From Pseudomonas sp. CCC3.1 (GTDB lineage: Bacteria; Pseudomonadota; Gammaproteobacteria; Pseudomonadales; Pseudomonadaceae), in the NCBI RefSeq assembly GCF_034347405.1, contig NZ_CP133778.1, positions 1,426,001-1,490,000 of the forward strand: a stretch of 64,000 bases of DNA. The letters are read 5' to 3'. The position numbers were made by a program, and so were the translations under genes. The notes beneath the pieces are model-generated. The model made no database searches and was not told where the DNA came from. It saw only the letters and a program-made list of their open reading frames with translations. Shown in pieces: positions 8,076 to 16,008 of the stretch. Numbering within the stretch: position 1 is the first letter of the stretch; each line of letters starts with the position of its first letter.

Positions 8076-9392
8076 TTATGGAGTGGTTAGGGGCCGCGCA
8101 GCGCCGGCTTTTTGCTCAGGCTCATGCCCGCTGCTGGTTGAGCGCAGCAGCATCAATGCGCCAATCAGTGCCGTACCGGCCAAGAAGTACATCCCGGCGT
8201 GTGCGCTGCTGAAATATCCCTCGGCCCAGGTTTTGACTGTTGGCGCCAGAAAACCGCCCAGGTTGCCCAGTGCACCGATCACGGCGATCCCGCTGGCCGC
8301 CGCGGCGCCGCTCAAGAAGCGCGTCGGCAAGGTCCAGAACAACGGTTGAACCGTGATAAAACCAGCCGCCGCCAGACAGAACGCGAGGATCACCAATGGC
8401 AGGCTGCCGCTTAAGGTCGAGCCGACCATGCCCACGGCTGCCAATGCCAGCATCAGCGCGGCGAAACGGGTTTGCTGGCCTTTGCGATCGGCGTAGCGGG
8501 TGACGGCAAACAGCACAATCACGGTGGCAATCCACGGGATCGAGGTGAGCAGGCCGACCTTCAAGCCGATGCCGGTGCCGAGCAGTTCGGCAATCCGCGT
8601 CGGCAGGTAAAACAGCACGCCGTACACGCTGACCTGAATCGTGAAGTAGATGAGGGTGAAGTACAGCACCAGCGGGTTGATCAGTGCTGAGCGCCACGAG
8701 GACGGGCCTTTGTCGGCTTTGAGCAGTTGCTCTTTTTCCAATTCATGTTCGACGGCGGCTTTTTCTTCAGTGCTCAGCCATTTGGCATCACGCGGCTTGT
8801 CGGTCAGGTAAAAGAACGCGAACACGCCGATGATGGACGCGGCGAGGCCTTCGGTGACGAACATCCATTGCCAGCCGGTCAGGCCAAATTGTGCGCTTTC
8901 GAGCAGCCAGCCAGACACCGGGCCCCCGACCATCAGCGACACCGGCACCCCAAAGTAGTAAATGCCGTAGGCCGAGCCGCGCTGGTTCTGCGGGAACCAG
9001 TAGGTCAGGTACAGCACCACGCCCGGCGACAGGCCCGCTTCGGCCACGCCGAGCAAAAAACGCAGGATGTAGAAGCTGGTTTCGTCGTGGGCAAACATCA
9101 TCGCCGCTGACACCAGTCCCCAGGTGACCATGATCCGGCTGAGCCAGATACGGGCGCCAATTTTGTGCAGCATCAGGTTGCTGGGTACTTCAAACACGGC
9201 ATAACCGATAAAGAAAATACCCGCGCCCAAGGCAAATGCAGCGTTGCTCAGGCCGGTGTCGGCCTGAAAGGCATGTTTGGCAAAGCCAATGTTTGAGCGG
9301 TCAATAATCGCCATCGCGAACATCAACGCGACAAAGGGCAAGATGCGCCAGCGAATCTTGCTGAGGGCCTGTTTCAAGACAGGATTAGACAT
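8076..9392 (-). CDS. MFS transporter, anion:cation symporter family (candidate L-fuconate carrier)
   Basis: 438 residues with twelve hydrophobic helices. AIIDRSNIGFAKHAF after helix 1, FEVPSNLMLHKIGARIWLSR and GVAEAGLSPGVVLYLTYWFP are the standard ACS-branch signatures. The ATG at 9392 follows GGGAGCCCCCT. It is the last gene of the leftward L-fucose operon, 37 bases after fucP. With FucP already importing the free sugar, this carrier probably takes up an acid intermediate such as L-fuconate; that is inference from position. Paralogous in type to the carriers at 1-1301 and 5307-6578. Confidence 0.87.
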   Translation of the reverse strand: MSNPVLKQALSKIRWRILPFVALMFAMAIIDRSNIGFAKHAFQADTGLSNAAFALGAGIFFIGYAVFEVPSNLMLHKIGARIWLSRIMVTWGLVSAAMMFAHDETSFYILRFLLGVAEAGLSPGVVLYLTYWFPQNQRGSAYGIYYFGVPVSLMVGGPVSGWLLESAQFGLTGWQWMFVTEGLAASIIGVFAFFYLTDKPRDAKWLSTEEKAAVEHELEKEQLLKADKGPSSWRSALINPLVLYFTLIYFTIQVSVYGVLFYLPTRIAELLGTGIGLKVGLLTSIPWIATVIVLFAVTRYADRKGQQTRFAALMLALAAVGMVGSTLSGSLPLVILAFCLAAAGFITVQPLFWTLPTRFLSGAAAASGIAVIGALGNLGGFLAPTVKTWAEGYFSSAHAGMYFLAGTALIGALMLLRSTSSGHEPEQKAGAARPLTTP

Positions 9393-9429
9393 AGGGGGCT
9401 CCCGTTATTTTTTTTGTGGAGTACAGCGA

Positions 9430-10656
9430 TTAACGATTTTTCAGGGCAGCGCGGGCATAGGCCGCGACAATCACAAAGCAGCCCATCGGCAACAGGTAGG
9501 CCACGGCAGTGGAGGAGTGGTCGGCTACCATGCCCATCACGTAGGGCATCAGGGCGCCACCGACGATGGCCATGATCATGAAAGAGCTGCCGCGCTTGGT
9601 ATGCGCGCCGAGGTTTTTCACGCCCATGGCAAACAGGGTCGGGAACATGATCGACATAAAGAAGAACATCGCCACCAGGGCCACCACCGACACGCCTTCA
9701 ATGCCCAGTACCACCACCACGCTGAGCGCGACGTTGATCAGGGCGTAAATCAGCAGCAGGCGCTGGGCGTTGACGCGGCCCATCAGCCAGGTGCTGAAGA
9801 AGCGCCCAAACATGAAGCTGAGCATGGCCACCGAGAGCAGATACGCGGCTTGTTGGCTGCTCATCTGCGCCCAGTGTTCGGTGACGTAGTTGATAAAAAA
9901 CGCACCGACCCCGACTTGCGCGCCGACATAAAAGAACTGGGTGATGACCCCGGTGACGAACTCGCGGTGCTGCCACAAGGTTTTGTCGCTGCGTTGCTGG
10001 GCCTGAGCTTCTTGTTCGCGCAGGTCCGGCAGCGGGGTGCGGGCAATCAGCAGCGCGACCAGCAGCACCAAGGCGGCGATCACCAGATAGGTCATTTGCA
10101 GCGATTGCGTGGTGTCCGTGCTGTTGGCCCCGCTAAAGAACAGCGCGCCGCCAATCAACGGGCCAAAAAACTGCCCGAGGCCGTTGAACGACTGCGCCAG
10201 GTTCAAGCGCCGCTCTGCACCGGCAGGGGCACCGAGCACCGTGGCATAAGGGTTGGCGGCGGTTTCGAGGCAACCCAGACCACAGGCAATCACAAACAGC
10301 GCGAACAAAAAGAACTGAAAACTTTGCGCAGCAGCGGCGGGCATGAACAGCAAGGCGCCGGTGGCGTACAGGCACAGGCCGAGCAGGATGCCAGCCTTGT
10401 AGCCGTACTTGTCCATCAAGAAACCGGCGGGCAGGGCGATCAGAAAATACGCCCCGAAATACGCGCTTTGCAGCAAGCCGGACTGGGCCTTGCTGACGTG
10501 CAGGGTTTCCTGGAAGTGCTTGTTGAGCACATCCAGCAAGCCATAGGACAGCCCCCAGAGAAAGAACAGGCAGGTCACCAGAATCAGTGCCCAGCGATAG
10601 GATGTAACCGTCTTGGCAAAGGACGGCGCTGCGACGTTCGAGTGCTTGAGTGACAT
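9430..10656 (-). CDS. fucP: L-fucose:H+ symporter FucP
   Basis: 408 residues, MFS fold. Characteristic FucP features are the N-terminal helix LFFLWGLSYGLLDVLNKHFQ, ETAANPYATVLG near residue 135 and GAFFINYVTEH in the second half. In E. coli FucP the helix-1 Asp and helix-4 Glu bind proton and sugar, and equivalent acidic residues (LLDVL, CLETAAN) are present. GAAGGAG lies before the ATG. It sits in an operon with all enzymes for non-phosphorylative L-fucose breakdown, which supports fucose rather than glucose/galactose (GluP) as substrate. Confidence 0.9.
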   Translation of the reverse strand: MSLKHSNVAAPSFAKTVTSYRWALILVTCLFFLWGLSYGLLDVLNKHFQETLHVSKAQSGLLQSAYFGAYFLIALPAGFLMDKYGYKAGILLGLCLYATGALLFMPAAAAQSFQFFLFALFVIACGLGCLETAANPYATVLGAPAGAERRLNLAQSFNGLGQFFGPLIGGALFFSGANSTDTTQSLQMTYLVIAALVLLVALLIARTPLPDLREQEAQAQQRSDKTLWQHREFVTGVITQFFYVGAQVGVGAFFINYVTEHWAQMSSQQAAYLLSVAMLSFMFGRFFSTWLMGRVNAQRLLLIYALINVALSVVVVLGIEGVSVVALVAMFFFMSIMFPTLFAMGVKNLGAHTKRGSSFMIMAIVGGALMPYVMGMVADHSSTAVAYLLPMGCFVIVAAYARAALKNR

Positions 10657-10687
10657 GACGCATCTCCTTCTTATTGTTGTAAAAACC

Positions 10688-10743
10688 CTGTAGGAGCGAG
10701 CTTGCTCGCGATCTTTTGATCTTCTAAAAGCTCGCTCTTACAG
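10688..10743. repeat. REP-type inverted repeat, family A copy 4 (internally shortened)
   Basis: The left arm CTGTAGGAGCGAGCTTGCTC is complete. The right side has lost the inner part and keeps only AAAAGCTCGCTCTTACAG. It lies between mutarotase and fucP within the operon. The deletion of about a dozen bases shortens the stem. Confidence 0.85.
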
Positions 10744-10746
10744 GGG

Positions 10747-11079
10747 TTAGGTGAGGCTGAAAATCTGCGTCATGGGCGCCCATTTCTGGCTCGGAGGGGT
10801 CCACGGCGTGCGTTGCTGGAAACGCCACATCAGGGCTTCCCATTTCTGCACCCAGGCATCGCTGGCGCTTGCCTGTTCAAAGGCAGCGCTACTGAAATCC
10901 GGCGCCGTGTCCATGACCATGAACAGCCGTGTACCCAAGCGCCAGATCTGCATGTCGAGCACGCCGTGCTGGCGCAGGTGGTCGCTGATCTGCGGCCAGA
11001 TCTGTTGATGCAAACGTTCGTACTCGGCAATCAATGCCGGGTCGTCGACCAGGTCCAGCGCCAGGCACTGGCGGTTCAT
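10747..11079 (-). CDS. L-rhamnose mutarotase family protein (L-fucose mutarotase)
   Basis: 110 residues of the RhaM/COG3254 fold, with YERLHQQIWPQISDHLRQHG (about 20-39), MQIWRLGTRLFMVMDT and a Trp-rich C-terminus. The family interconverts alpha and beta anomers of 6-deoxy-L-hexoses; in fucose clusters members act on L-fucose, giving the anomer used by the dehydrogenase. The start codon overlaps the stop of the upstream SDR by four bases (ATGA), showing translational coupling. Cytoplasmic. Confidence 0.9.
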   Translation of the reverse strand: MNRQCLALDLVDDPALIAEYERLHQQIWPQISDHLRQHGVLDMQIWRLGTRLFMVMDTAPDFSSAAFEQASASDAWVQKWEALMWRFQQRTPWTPPSQKWAPMTQIFSLT

Positions 11080-11852
11080 GTCAGTGCCCGGTCCAGGTGG
11101 GTGTAGCCGCCATCAACCACCAGCCATTGCCCCGTGGTGTGGGAGGCGCGCGGTGACAGCAGAAACAGCACGCTGTCGGCGATTTCTTCAGCGGTGGTCA
11201 TGCGCTGGCCGAGGGGGATTTTTTCGACGATGCTCGCCAACTTGGCTTTCGGGTCGTCGAAGGTGTTGATCCAGCGCTCATACAGCGGGGTCATGACTTC
11301 GGCCGGGATGACGGCATTAACCCGGATGCCGTCAGGCAGCAAGGAGGTGGCCCATTCGCGGGTCAGCGACAGTTGCGCGCCTTTGGCGGCGGTGTAGCCG
11401 CTGGTGCCGCCTTGGCCGGTGAGGGCGGTTTTAGAGCTGATATTGACGATGGATCCGCAGGTGGCTTTGAGCGCGTCAACGCACAAGTGGGTCATGAGGT
11501 AGTAGTGGATCAGGTTTTTTTCCAGCGACTCCACGAACGCCGAGCGCCCGGCTTCCAGGCCGACACCATCATTGACGCCTGCATTATTGACCAGCCCGTC
11601 GATACGCCCGAAGCGTTGCAAGACGCGGGCAACGGCGGCGCGGCAGGCGTCTTCGTCACGCAGTTCAATCTGGATAAACAGGCTTTGTGCGCCGCGTTGA
11701 TCCAGTTGCCGGGCGAGTTCGTCCGACAACGGGCTGTGACCGAAAATCACCGGGATCGCGCCTTCATCGGCCAGGCCCAGGGAGATGGCGGCACCGATGC
11801 CGGAGCCGCCGCCGGTGACGATAAAGACCTTGTCTTGCAGATACAGATTCAT
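11076..11852 (-). CDS. SDR family oxidoreductase, probable L-fucose dehydrogenase
   Basis: 258 residues. The nucleotide-binding motif is VTGGGSGIG (12-20), NNAG is near residue 90, and the catalytic SGYTAAK is near 155; the C-terminus is TGQWLVVDGGYTHLDRALT. The likely reaction is NAD(P)-dependent oxidation of L-fucose to L-fucono-lactone, the first step of the non-phosphorylative route. Start and stop both overlap neighbours by four bases (lactonase upstream, mutarotase downstream). The assignment rests on family plus operon content; L-galactose or D-arabinose could also be oxidised by relatives. Confidence 0.86.
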   Translation of the reverse strand: MNLYLQDKVFIVTGGGSGIGAAISLGLADEGAIPVIFGHSPLSDELARQLDQRGAQSLFIQIELRDEDACRAAVARVLQRFGRIDGLVNNAGVNDGVGLEAGRSAFVESLEKNLIHYYLMTHLCVDALKATCGSIVNISSKTALTGQGGTSGYTAAKGAQLSLTREWATSLLPDGIRVNAVIPAEVMTPLYERWINTFDDPKAKLASIVEKIPLGQRMTTAEEIADSVLFLLSPRASHTTGQWLVVDGGYTHLDRALT

Positions 11853-12712
11853 CGTTTCACTCCTTTAATCCCGTAGACGGCGCAGGCATTGGCGCCCCAA
11901 ATCGCCGCTTGTTCGGCGGTGCTCAGGCGCTGCAACACGTTGTCGACCAAGGTGTGGGTGGTGCTGTAATCGCTGGCGAGCAGGCACACCGGCCAGTCGG
12001 AGCCGAACATCAGGCGTTGCGGTCCAAACAGTTCGAGTGCGGTGTCCAGATACGGCGTCAGTTGATCACTGCGCCACTGCTGCCAATCGGCCTCGGTGGT
12101 CAGCCCCGACAACTTGCAACTGACGTGCGGCAACGCGGCCAGCGGTGCCAGTTGCTCGGCCCACTCGCGCAGGTTGTTGGCCTGCACGTCAGGTTTGGCG
12201 AGGTGGTCGAGCACCAGATGGTGCTGGTCATGGCGCTGACACAACTGCGTCGCAGCCCTCAGGTCACGGGCTTTGATCAGCACTTCGTAGACGTGGCCCC
12301 GGCGCTGCAAAAGCTCCAGCCCACGATTGAAATCAGGTCGCTGCATGAACGCGGCAGGCGCGCTTTCGTCTTGCAGCTGATGACGAAAGCCACGCAGTAC
12401 CGACGCCTGGGCCCAGCGCTCCAGCGACTGTTCAAGGTCGCCAGCGCACAGGTCGACCCAGCCCACCACGGCCCGGATCCACGGGTAACGCTCGGCCAGC
12501 AGCAACAGCCGATCGGTCTCGCTTGTGCTGGCTTGGGCTTGCACGGCAATGCAGCCATCGAGCCCGGCCTGGTCAAGCAAGGGCCGCAGATCATCGGGGG
12601 TAAAGTTGCGACGCAAGCACGCCATGTCGCGGCCTATCCAGGGATAGCCCGCAGCGTCATAGCGCCAGAAATGCTGATGCGCATCCAGTCGCAGTGGGTC
12701 TGTGGACGACAT
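11849..12712 (-). CDS. Amidohydrolase family protein, probable L-fucono-lactonase
   Basis: 287 residues of the amidohydrolase_2/COG3618 family. Visible metal-site features are RLDAHQHFWRYD (HxH, about 8-19), LVLDHLAKPD and MFGSDWPV with the catalytic Asp. Characterised members in such operons hydrolyse L-fucono-1,5-lactone to L-fuconate. The ATG at 12712 follows GGAGTACAACAATA. It is positioned between fuconate dehydratase and fucose dehydrogenase in a continuous operon. Confidence 0.88.
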   Translation of the reverse strand: MSSTDPLRLDAHQHFWRYDAAGYPWIGRDMACLRRNFTPDDLRPLLDQAGLDGCIAVQAQASTSETDRLLLLAERYPWIRAVVGWVDLCAGDLEQSLERWAQASVLRGFRHQLQDESAPAAFMQRPDFNRGLELLQRRGHVYEVLIKARDLRAATQLCQRHDQHHLVLDHLAKPDVQANNLREWAEQLAPLAALPHVSCKLSGLTTEADWQQWRSDQLTPYLDTALELFGPQRLMFGSDWPVCLLASDYSTTHTLVDNVLQRLSTAEQAAIWGANACAVYGIKGVKR

Positions 12713-12745
12713 TATTGTTGTACTCCGTCCGTTCAGTGATGGGCG

Positions 12746-14023
12746 TTAGCCCCGATAGCGGTACTGCTCGCGGGACGCGGCTTTCATCTGGATCGAGAAG
12801 CCGGGCGCTTGTGGCGGCATGTAGGCGGCATTGCGGATCACGCACGGGTCTTCGAAGTGCTCGTGCAAGTGGTCAACAAATTCGACCACGCGGCCTTCGT
12901 GGGTCCCGGCCATGCACAGGTAGTCGATCATCGACAGGTGTTGCACGTATTCGCACAGGCCCACGCCACCGGCATGCGGGCACACGGGCAAGTTGTACTT
13001 GGCAGCCATCAGCAGCACGGCCAGCACTTCGTTGACCCCGCCGAGGCGGCAGGCATCGATCTGCACCACATCAATCGCTTCGCGCATGATCAGTTGCTTG
13101 AACACGATGCGGTTCTGGCACATTTCGCCGGTCGCGACTTTGACCGGGCTGACCCCCTGGCGGATTTTGCGATGGCCTTCGACGTCGTCCGGGCTGGTCG
13201 GTTCTTCGATAAACCACGGGTTGGCGAACGACAGTTCACGCACCCAGTCGATGGCCGCGTCGACTTCCCAGACTTGGTTGGCGTCGATCATCAGCTTGCG
13301 GTCCGGGCCGAGCACTTCGCGGGCAATGCGCACGCGGCGGATGTCGTCTTGCAGGTCGTGGCCGACTTTTAATTTGACGTGGGAGAAGCCCGCGTCGACG
13401 GCTTCCTGGCACAGTCTGCGCAGTTTTTCATCGGCATAACCCAGCCAGCCCGCCGAGGTGGTGTAGCACGGGTAGCCTTCGGCTTCGAGCAAGGCCAGGC
13501 GCTCGGCTTTGCCGTGGGCACGTTCGCGCAGCAATGTCAGGGCTTGTGCGGGGGTAATGCAGTCGGTGATGTAGCGAAAATCAATGCAGCGCACCAGTTG
13601 CTCGGGGCTCATGTCAGCCACCAGACGCCACACCGGCTTGCCTTCGGCTTTGGCCCACAGGTCCCAGGCGGCGTTGACCACGGCACCTGTGGCCAAGTGA
13701 ATGGCGCCCTTGTCGGGGCCGATCCAGCGCAGTTGGCTGTCGCTGGTTACGTAGCGCCAGAAACGCCCCATGTCTTCGGCGATCCACTCAAGCTTGAGGC
13801 CCACCATCAGACCCGCGAGAGCCTTGATCGAGGCGCAGCAGATTTCGTTGCCACGGCCGATGGTGAAGGTCAGGCCGTGGCCTTCGAGGTTCGGGGTGTC
13901 GGTTTCGAGGATGACGTAGGCCGCTGAATAATCAGGGTCCGGGTTCATCGCGTCCGAGCCGTCCAGTGATTGCGAGGTGGGGAAGCGAATATCTTCAACG
14001 CGTACGGCGGTAATAGTCGTCAT
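12746..14023 (-). CDS. L-fuconate dehydratase (enolase superfamily)
   Basis: 425 residues from MTTITAVRVEDIRFPTSQSL. Enolase-superfamily landmarks are HVKLKVGHD (KxK base), LMIDANQVW (metal Asp), WFIEEPT and ATGEMCQN (metal acids), and CPHAGGVGLCEYVQH with the catalytic His. The long N-terminal capping part with SLDGSDAMNPDPDYSAAY is typical of L-fuconate dehydratase, which forms 2-keto-3-deoxy-L-fuconate. AGGAGCACGCC precedes the ATG at 14023. An in-frame extension to 14146 overlaps the upstream FAH gene and is rejected. Confidence 0.93.
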   Translation of the reverse strand: MTTITAVRVEDIRFPTSQSLDGSDAMNPDPDYSAAYVILETDTPNLEGHGLTFTIGRGNEICCASIKALAGLMVGLKLEWIAEDMGRFWRYVTSDSQLRWIGPDKGAIHLATGAVVNAAWDLWAKAEGKPVWRLVADMSPEQLVRCIDFRYITDCITPAQALTLLRERAHGKAERLALLEAEGYPCYTTSAGWLGYADEKLRRLCQEAVDAGFSHVKLKVGHDLQDDIRRVRIAREVLGPDRKLMIDANQVWEVDAAIDWVRELSFANPWFIEEPTSPDDVEGHRKIRQGVSPVKVATGEMCQNRIVFKQLIMREAIDVVQIDACRLGGVNEVLAVLLMAAKYNLPVCPHAGGVGLCEYVQHLSMIDYLCMAGTHEGRVVEFVDHLHEHFEDPCVIRNAAYMPPQAPGFSIQMKAASREQYRYRG

Positions 14024-14036
14024 GGCGTGCTCCTGT

Positions 14037-14885
14037 TTATTCGGCGTCGACGGTGCGTTGGTTTTGTTCGCCCAGGCCGCTGATGCCCAGACGGATGTGC
14101 TGGCCAGCGCGCAGGTAAACAGGTTCGGGTTTGATGCCCAGGCCAACGCCGGGCGGGGTCCCGGTGGAGATCACGTCGCCGGGTTGCAGGCTCATGAATT
14201 GGCTGAGGTAGCTGACGATTTTCGGGATCTGGAAAATCATCGTCCGGGTGTTGCCGTTCTGATAACGCTTGCCGTCGACTTCCAGCCACAGGTCGAGCTG
14301 GTGCGGGTCGGCGATTTCATCGCGGGTCACCAGCCATGGACCGAGCGGGCCGAAGGTGTCGCAGCCTTTGCCTTTGTCCCAGGTGCCGCCCAGTTCTAGC
14401 TGGAACTCGCGCTCGGACACGTCATTGATCACGCAATAACCGGCCACGTGCTCCAGCGCGTCGCTTTCGCTGATGTAGCGACCGCCTTTGCCAATGACCA
14501 CGCCCAGCTCGACTTCCCAGTCGGTTTTGCGCGAGTTGCGCGGGATTTCGACGTTGTCATTCGGGCCGACGATGGCGCTGGTCCATTTGTTGAACACCAC
14601 CGGTTCGGCGGGAATGGCCGCCCCGGTTTCAGCGGCGTGGTCGGCGTAGTTGAGGCCGATGCAGATGAACTTGCCGACCTGGCCGACACAGGCGCCAATG
14701 CGCGGCGAGCCTTGGACGAGCGGCAGGGTGGACGGGTCGATGTCTTGCAGACGGGCAATGCTTTGCGGGCTGAGGGTGTCGCCTGCGATATCGCAGACCA
14801 CTGCGGACAAGTCACGCAGATCACCGTTGTTATCGAGCAGAGCGGGACGTTCCTGGCCTTTTTCGCCGTAGCGCAGCAGTTTCAT
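14037..14885 (-). CDS. Fumarylacetoacetate hydrolase family protein, probable 2,4-diketo-3-deoxy-L-fuconate hydrolase
   Basis: 282 residues from MKLLRYGEKGQERPALL. It has the FAH fold with ICIGLNYADHAAE, DWEVELGVVIGKG and VISTGTPPGVGLG. The expected reaction is cleavage of 2,4-diketo-3-deoxy-L-fuconate to pyruvate and L-lactate, the end of the pathway. The ATG at 14885 follows CGAGGAAACCC. A frame extending to 15074 runs through a REP hairpin and into the next gene and is rejected. Paralogue of 2419-3267. Confidence 0.9.
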   Translation of the reverse strand: MKLLRYGEKGQERPALLDNNGDLRDLSAVVCDIAGDTLSPQSIARLQDIDPSTLPLVQGSPRIGACVGQVGKFICIGLNYADHAAETGAAIPAEPVVFNKWTSAIVGPNDNVEIPRNSRKTDWEVELGVVIGKGGRYISESDALEHVAGYCVINDVSEREFQLELGGTWDKGKGCDTFGPLGPWLVTRDEIADPHQLDLWLEVDGKRYQNGNTRTMIFQIPKIVSYLSQFMSLQPGDVISTGTPPGVGLGIKPEPVYLRAGQHIRLGISGLGEQNQRTVDAE

Positions 14886-14904
14886 AGGGTTTCCTCGGTT
14901 AAAT

Positions 14905-14993
14905 GTGTGGGAGCTGGCTTGCCAGCGATGCAGGCGACTCGGTATGCCGGGTGGCCGCGGTTGATTCAATCGCTGGCAAGCCAGCTCCCACAG
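14905..14993. repeat. REP-type inverted repeat, family B
   Basis: Arms TGTGGGAGCTGGCTTGCCAG and CTGGCAAGCCAGCTCCCACA flank about 45 bases. The GGGAGCNGGCTTGCC type is distinct from family A. It lies between the SDR and FAH genes, the same position that family A copy 2 occupies in the paralogous cluster. Confidence 0.9.
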
Positions 14994-15015
14994 GGTCAAA
15001 GTCAAAAGCGGGCGG

Positions 15016-15756
15016 TCAGTTGCTCCAGCCGCCATCAATGATTTGCGCGGTGCCGGTGGTGAAGCCGCTGGCACTGGAGCCCAGGTACAGCGCCAATTGG
15101 GCGATTTCTTCTGGCGTGCCGATGCGGCCCATGGGCTGGCGGGCGGCGAAGGCGGCGTACACCTCGTCCACGCTGCGGTCTTCGCGCTCGGCTTGTTCGC
15201 GAATGCGCTGACGCAGGGAAGGGGAGTCGACGGTGCCGGGGCAGATGGCGTTGCAGCGGATGTTTTGGCTCACAAAGTCCGCTGCGACAGAGCGGGTCAG
15301 GCCAATCACCGCGCCTTTGCTGGCGCAGTAGGCAAAGCGGTTAGGCACACCTTTGACGGCCGAGGCCACCGAGGCCATGTTGATGATCGAGCCGCCGCCG
15401 TTGCTCAGCATGCCTGGCAAGAAGGCGCGGATCATGCGGTACATGGCGGTCACGTTAAGGTCGAGGGCGAAGTTCCAGTCTTTCTCGCTGCACTCCAGGA
15501 TGTTGCCGCTGTGCACCACGCCTGCGCAGTTGAACAGCACATCCAGCGGGCCGATCTCTTCGGCCAGGCGCTCAATGGCGCCCGCGTCGGTGACATCCAG
15601 CAGGTGAGTGCGCGCCCCTTCAAGCTTGGCGAGGGCGGCTGCATTGATGTCGGCGGCGAAGACTTCGGCGCCAGCGGCGAGGTAGGCCTGGACACTGGCG
15701 AGGCCAATGCCTTGGGCTGCGGCTGTGATCAGCACGCGTTTGCCGGAAAGATCCAT
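15016..15756 (-). CDS. SDR family oxidoreductase, probable 2-keto-3-deoxy-L-fuconate dehydrogenase
   Basis: 246 residues. Cofactor motif TAAAQGIG is near residue 11, NCAG near 75 and catalytic YCASK near 150; the ending is TGTAQIIDGGWSN. The expected role is NAD-dependent oxidation of 2-keto-3-deoxy-L-fuconate to the 2,4-diketo acid used by the FAH hydrolase next to it. It is the first gene of the leftward fucose operon; its promoter region holds the palindrome at 15810-15826. Same length and motifs as 3379-4119. Confidence 0.88.
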   Translation of the reverse strand: MDLSGKRVLITAAAQGIGLASVQAYLAAGAEVFAADINAAALAKLEGARTHLLDVTDAGAIERLAEEIGPLDVLFNCAGVVHSGNILECSEKDWNFALDLNVTAMYRMIRAFLPGMLSNGGGSIINMASVASAVKGVPNRFAYCASKGAVIGLTRSVAADFVSQNIRCNAICPGTVDSPSLRQRIREQAEREDRSVDEVYAAFAARQPMGRIGTPEEIAQLALYLGSSASGFTTGTAQIIDGGWSN

Positions 15757-15809
15757 GGGTGCTCCAGAGCAATGTCGATTGTTTTTATTGTTGGCTGATC
15801 ATTTTGGAC

Positions 15810-15826
15810 TAATGGTCAGGCCATTA
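15810..15826. promoter_or_regulatory. Putative FadR/GntR operator, copy 1
   Basis: Perfect inverted repeat TAATGG-TCAGG-CCATTA, 54 bases upstream of the first fucose operon gene. The central 15 bases AATGG-TCAGG-CCATT are identical to the second site, 89 bases away centre to centre. Confidence 0.68.
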
Positions 15827-15897
15827 AGGGCGTAGCAACTGGCAAAACGACGCAGCGTCGGGATAAGTTTTTGCTATGATCGCTTTACGTTATCCAT

Positions 15898-15916
15898 CCA
15901 ATGGTCAGGCCATTGG
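15898..15916. promoter_or_regulatory. Putative FadR/GntR operator, copy 2
   Basis: Perfect 7-5-7 inverted repeat CCAATGG-TCAGG-CCATTGG, including the same TCAGG spacer as copy 1. It lies about 90 bases before the regulator's start codon, just after a TATGAT -10-like box (15875-15880). This fits autoregulation and possible looping with copy 1. Confidence 0.68.
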
Positions 15917-16008
15917 GCCTTTTGTAGCATGCACCTCAAGCTTCAACAAGTGACTTTTTCTTGAAAAAGCGCTCGCGAGTCGCTGCACCCACCAGAGCTA
16001 ATTTCACG

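Noticed and set aside
9277..10653. 458-codon frame opposite fucP and the MFS start
   Set aside because: His- and Gln-rich antisense translation without domains. It spans two real genes on the other strand.
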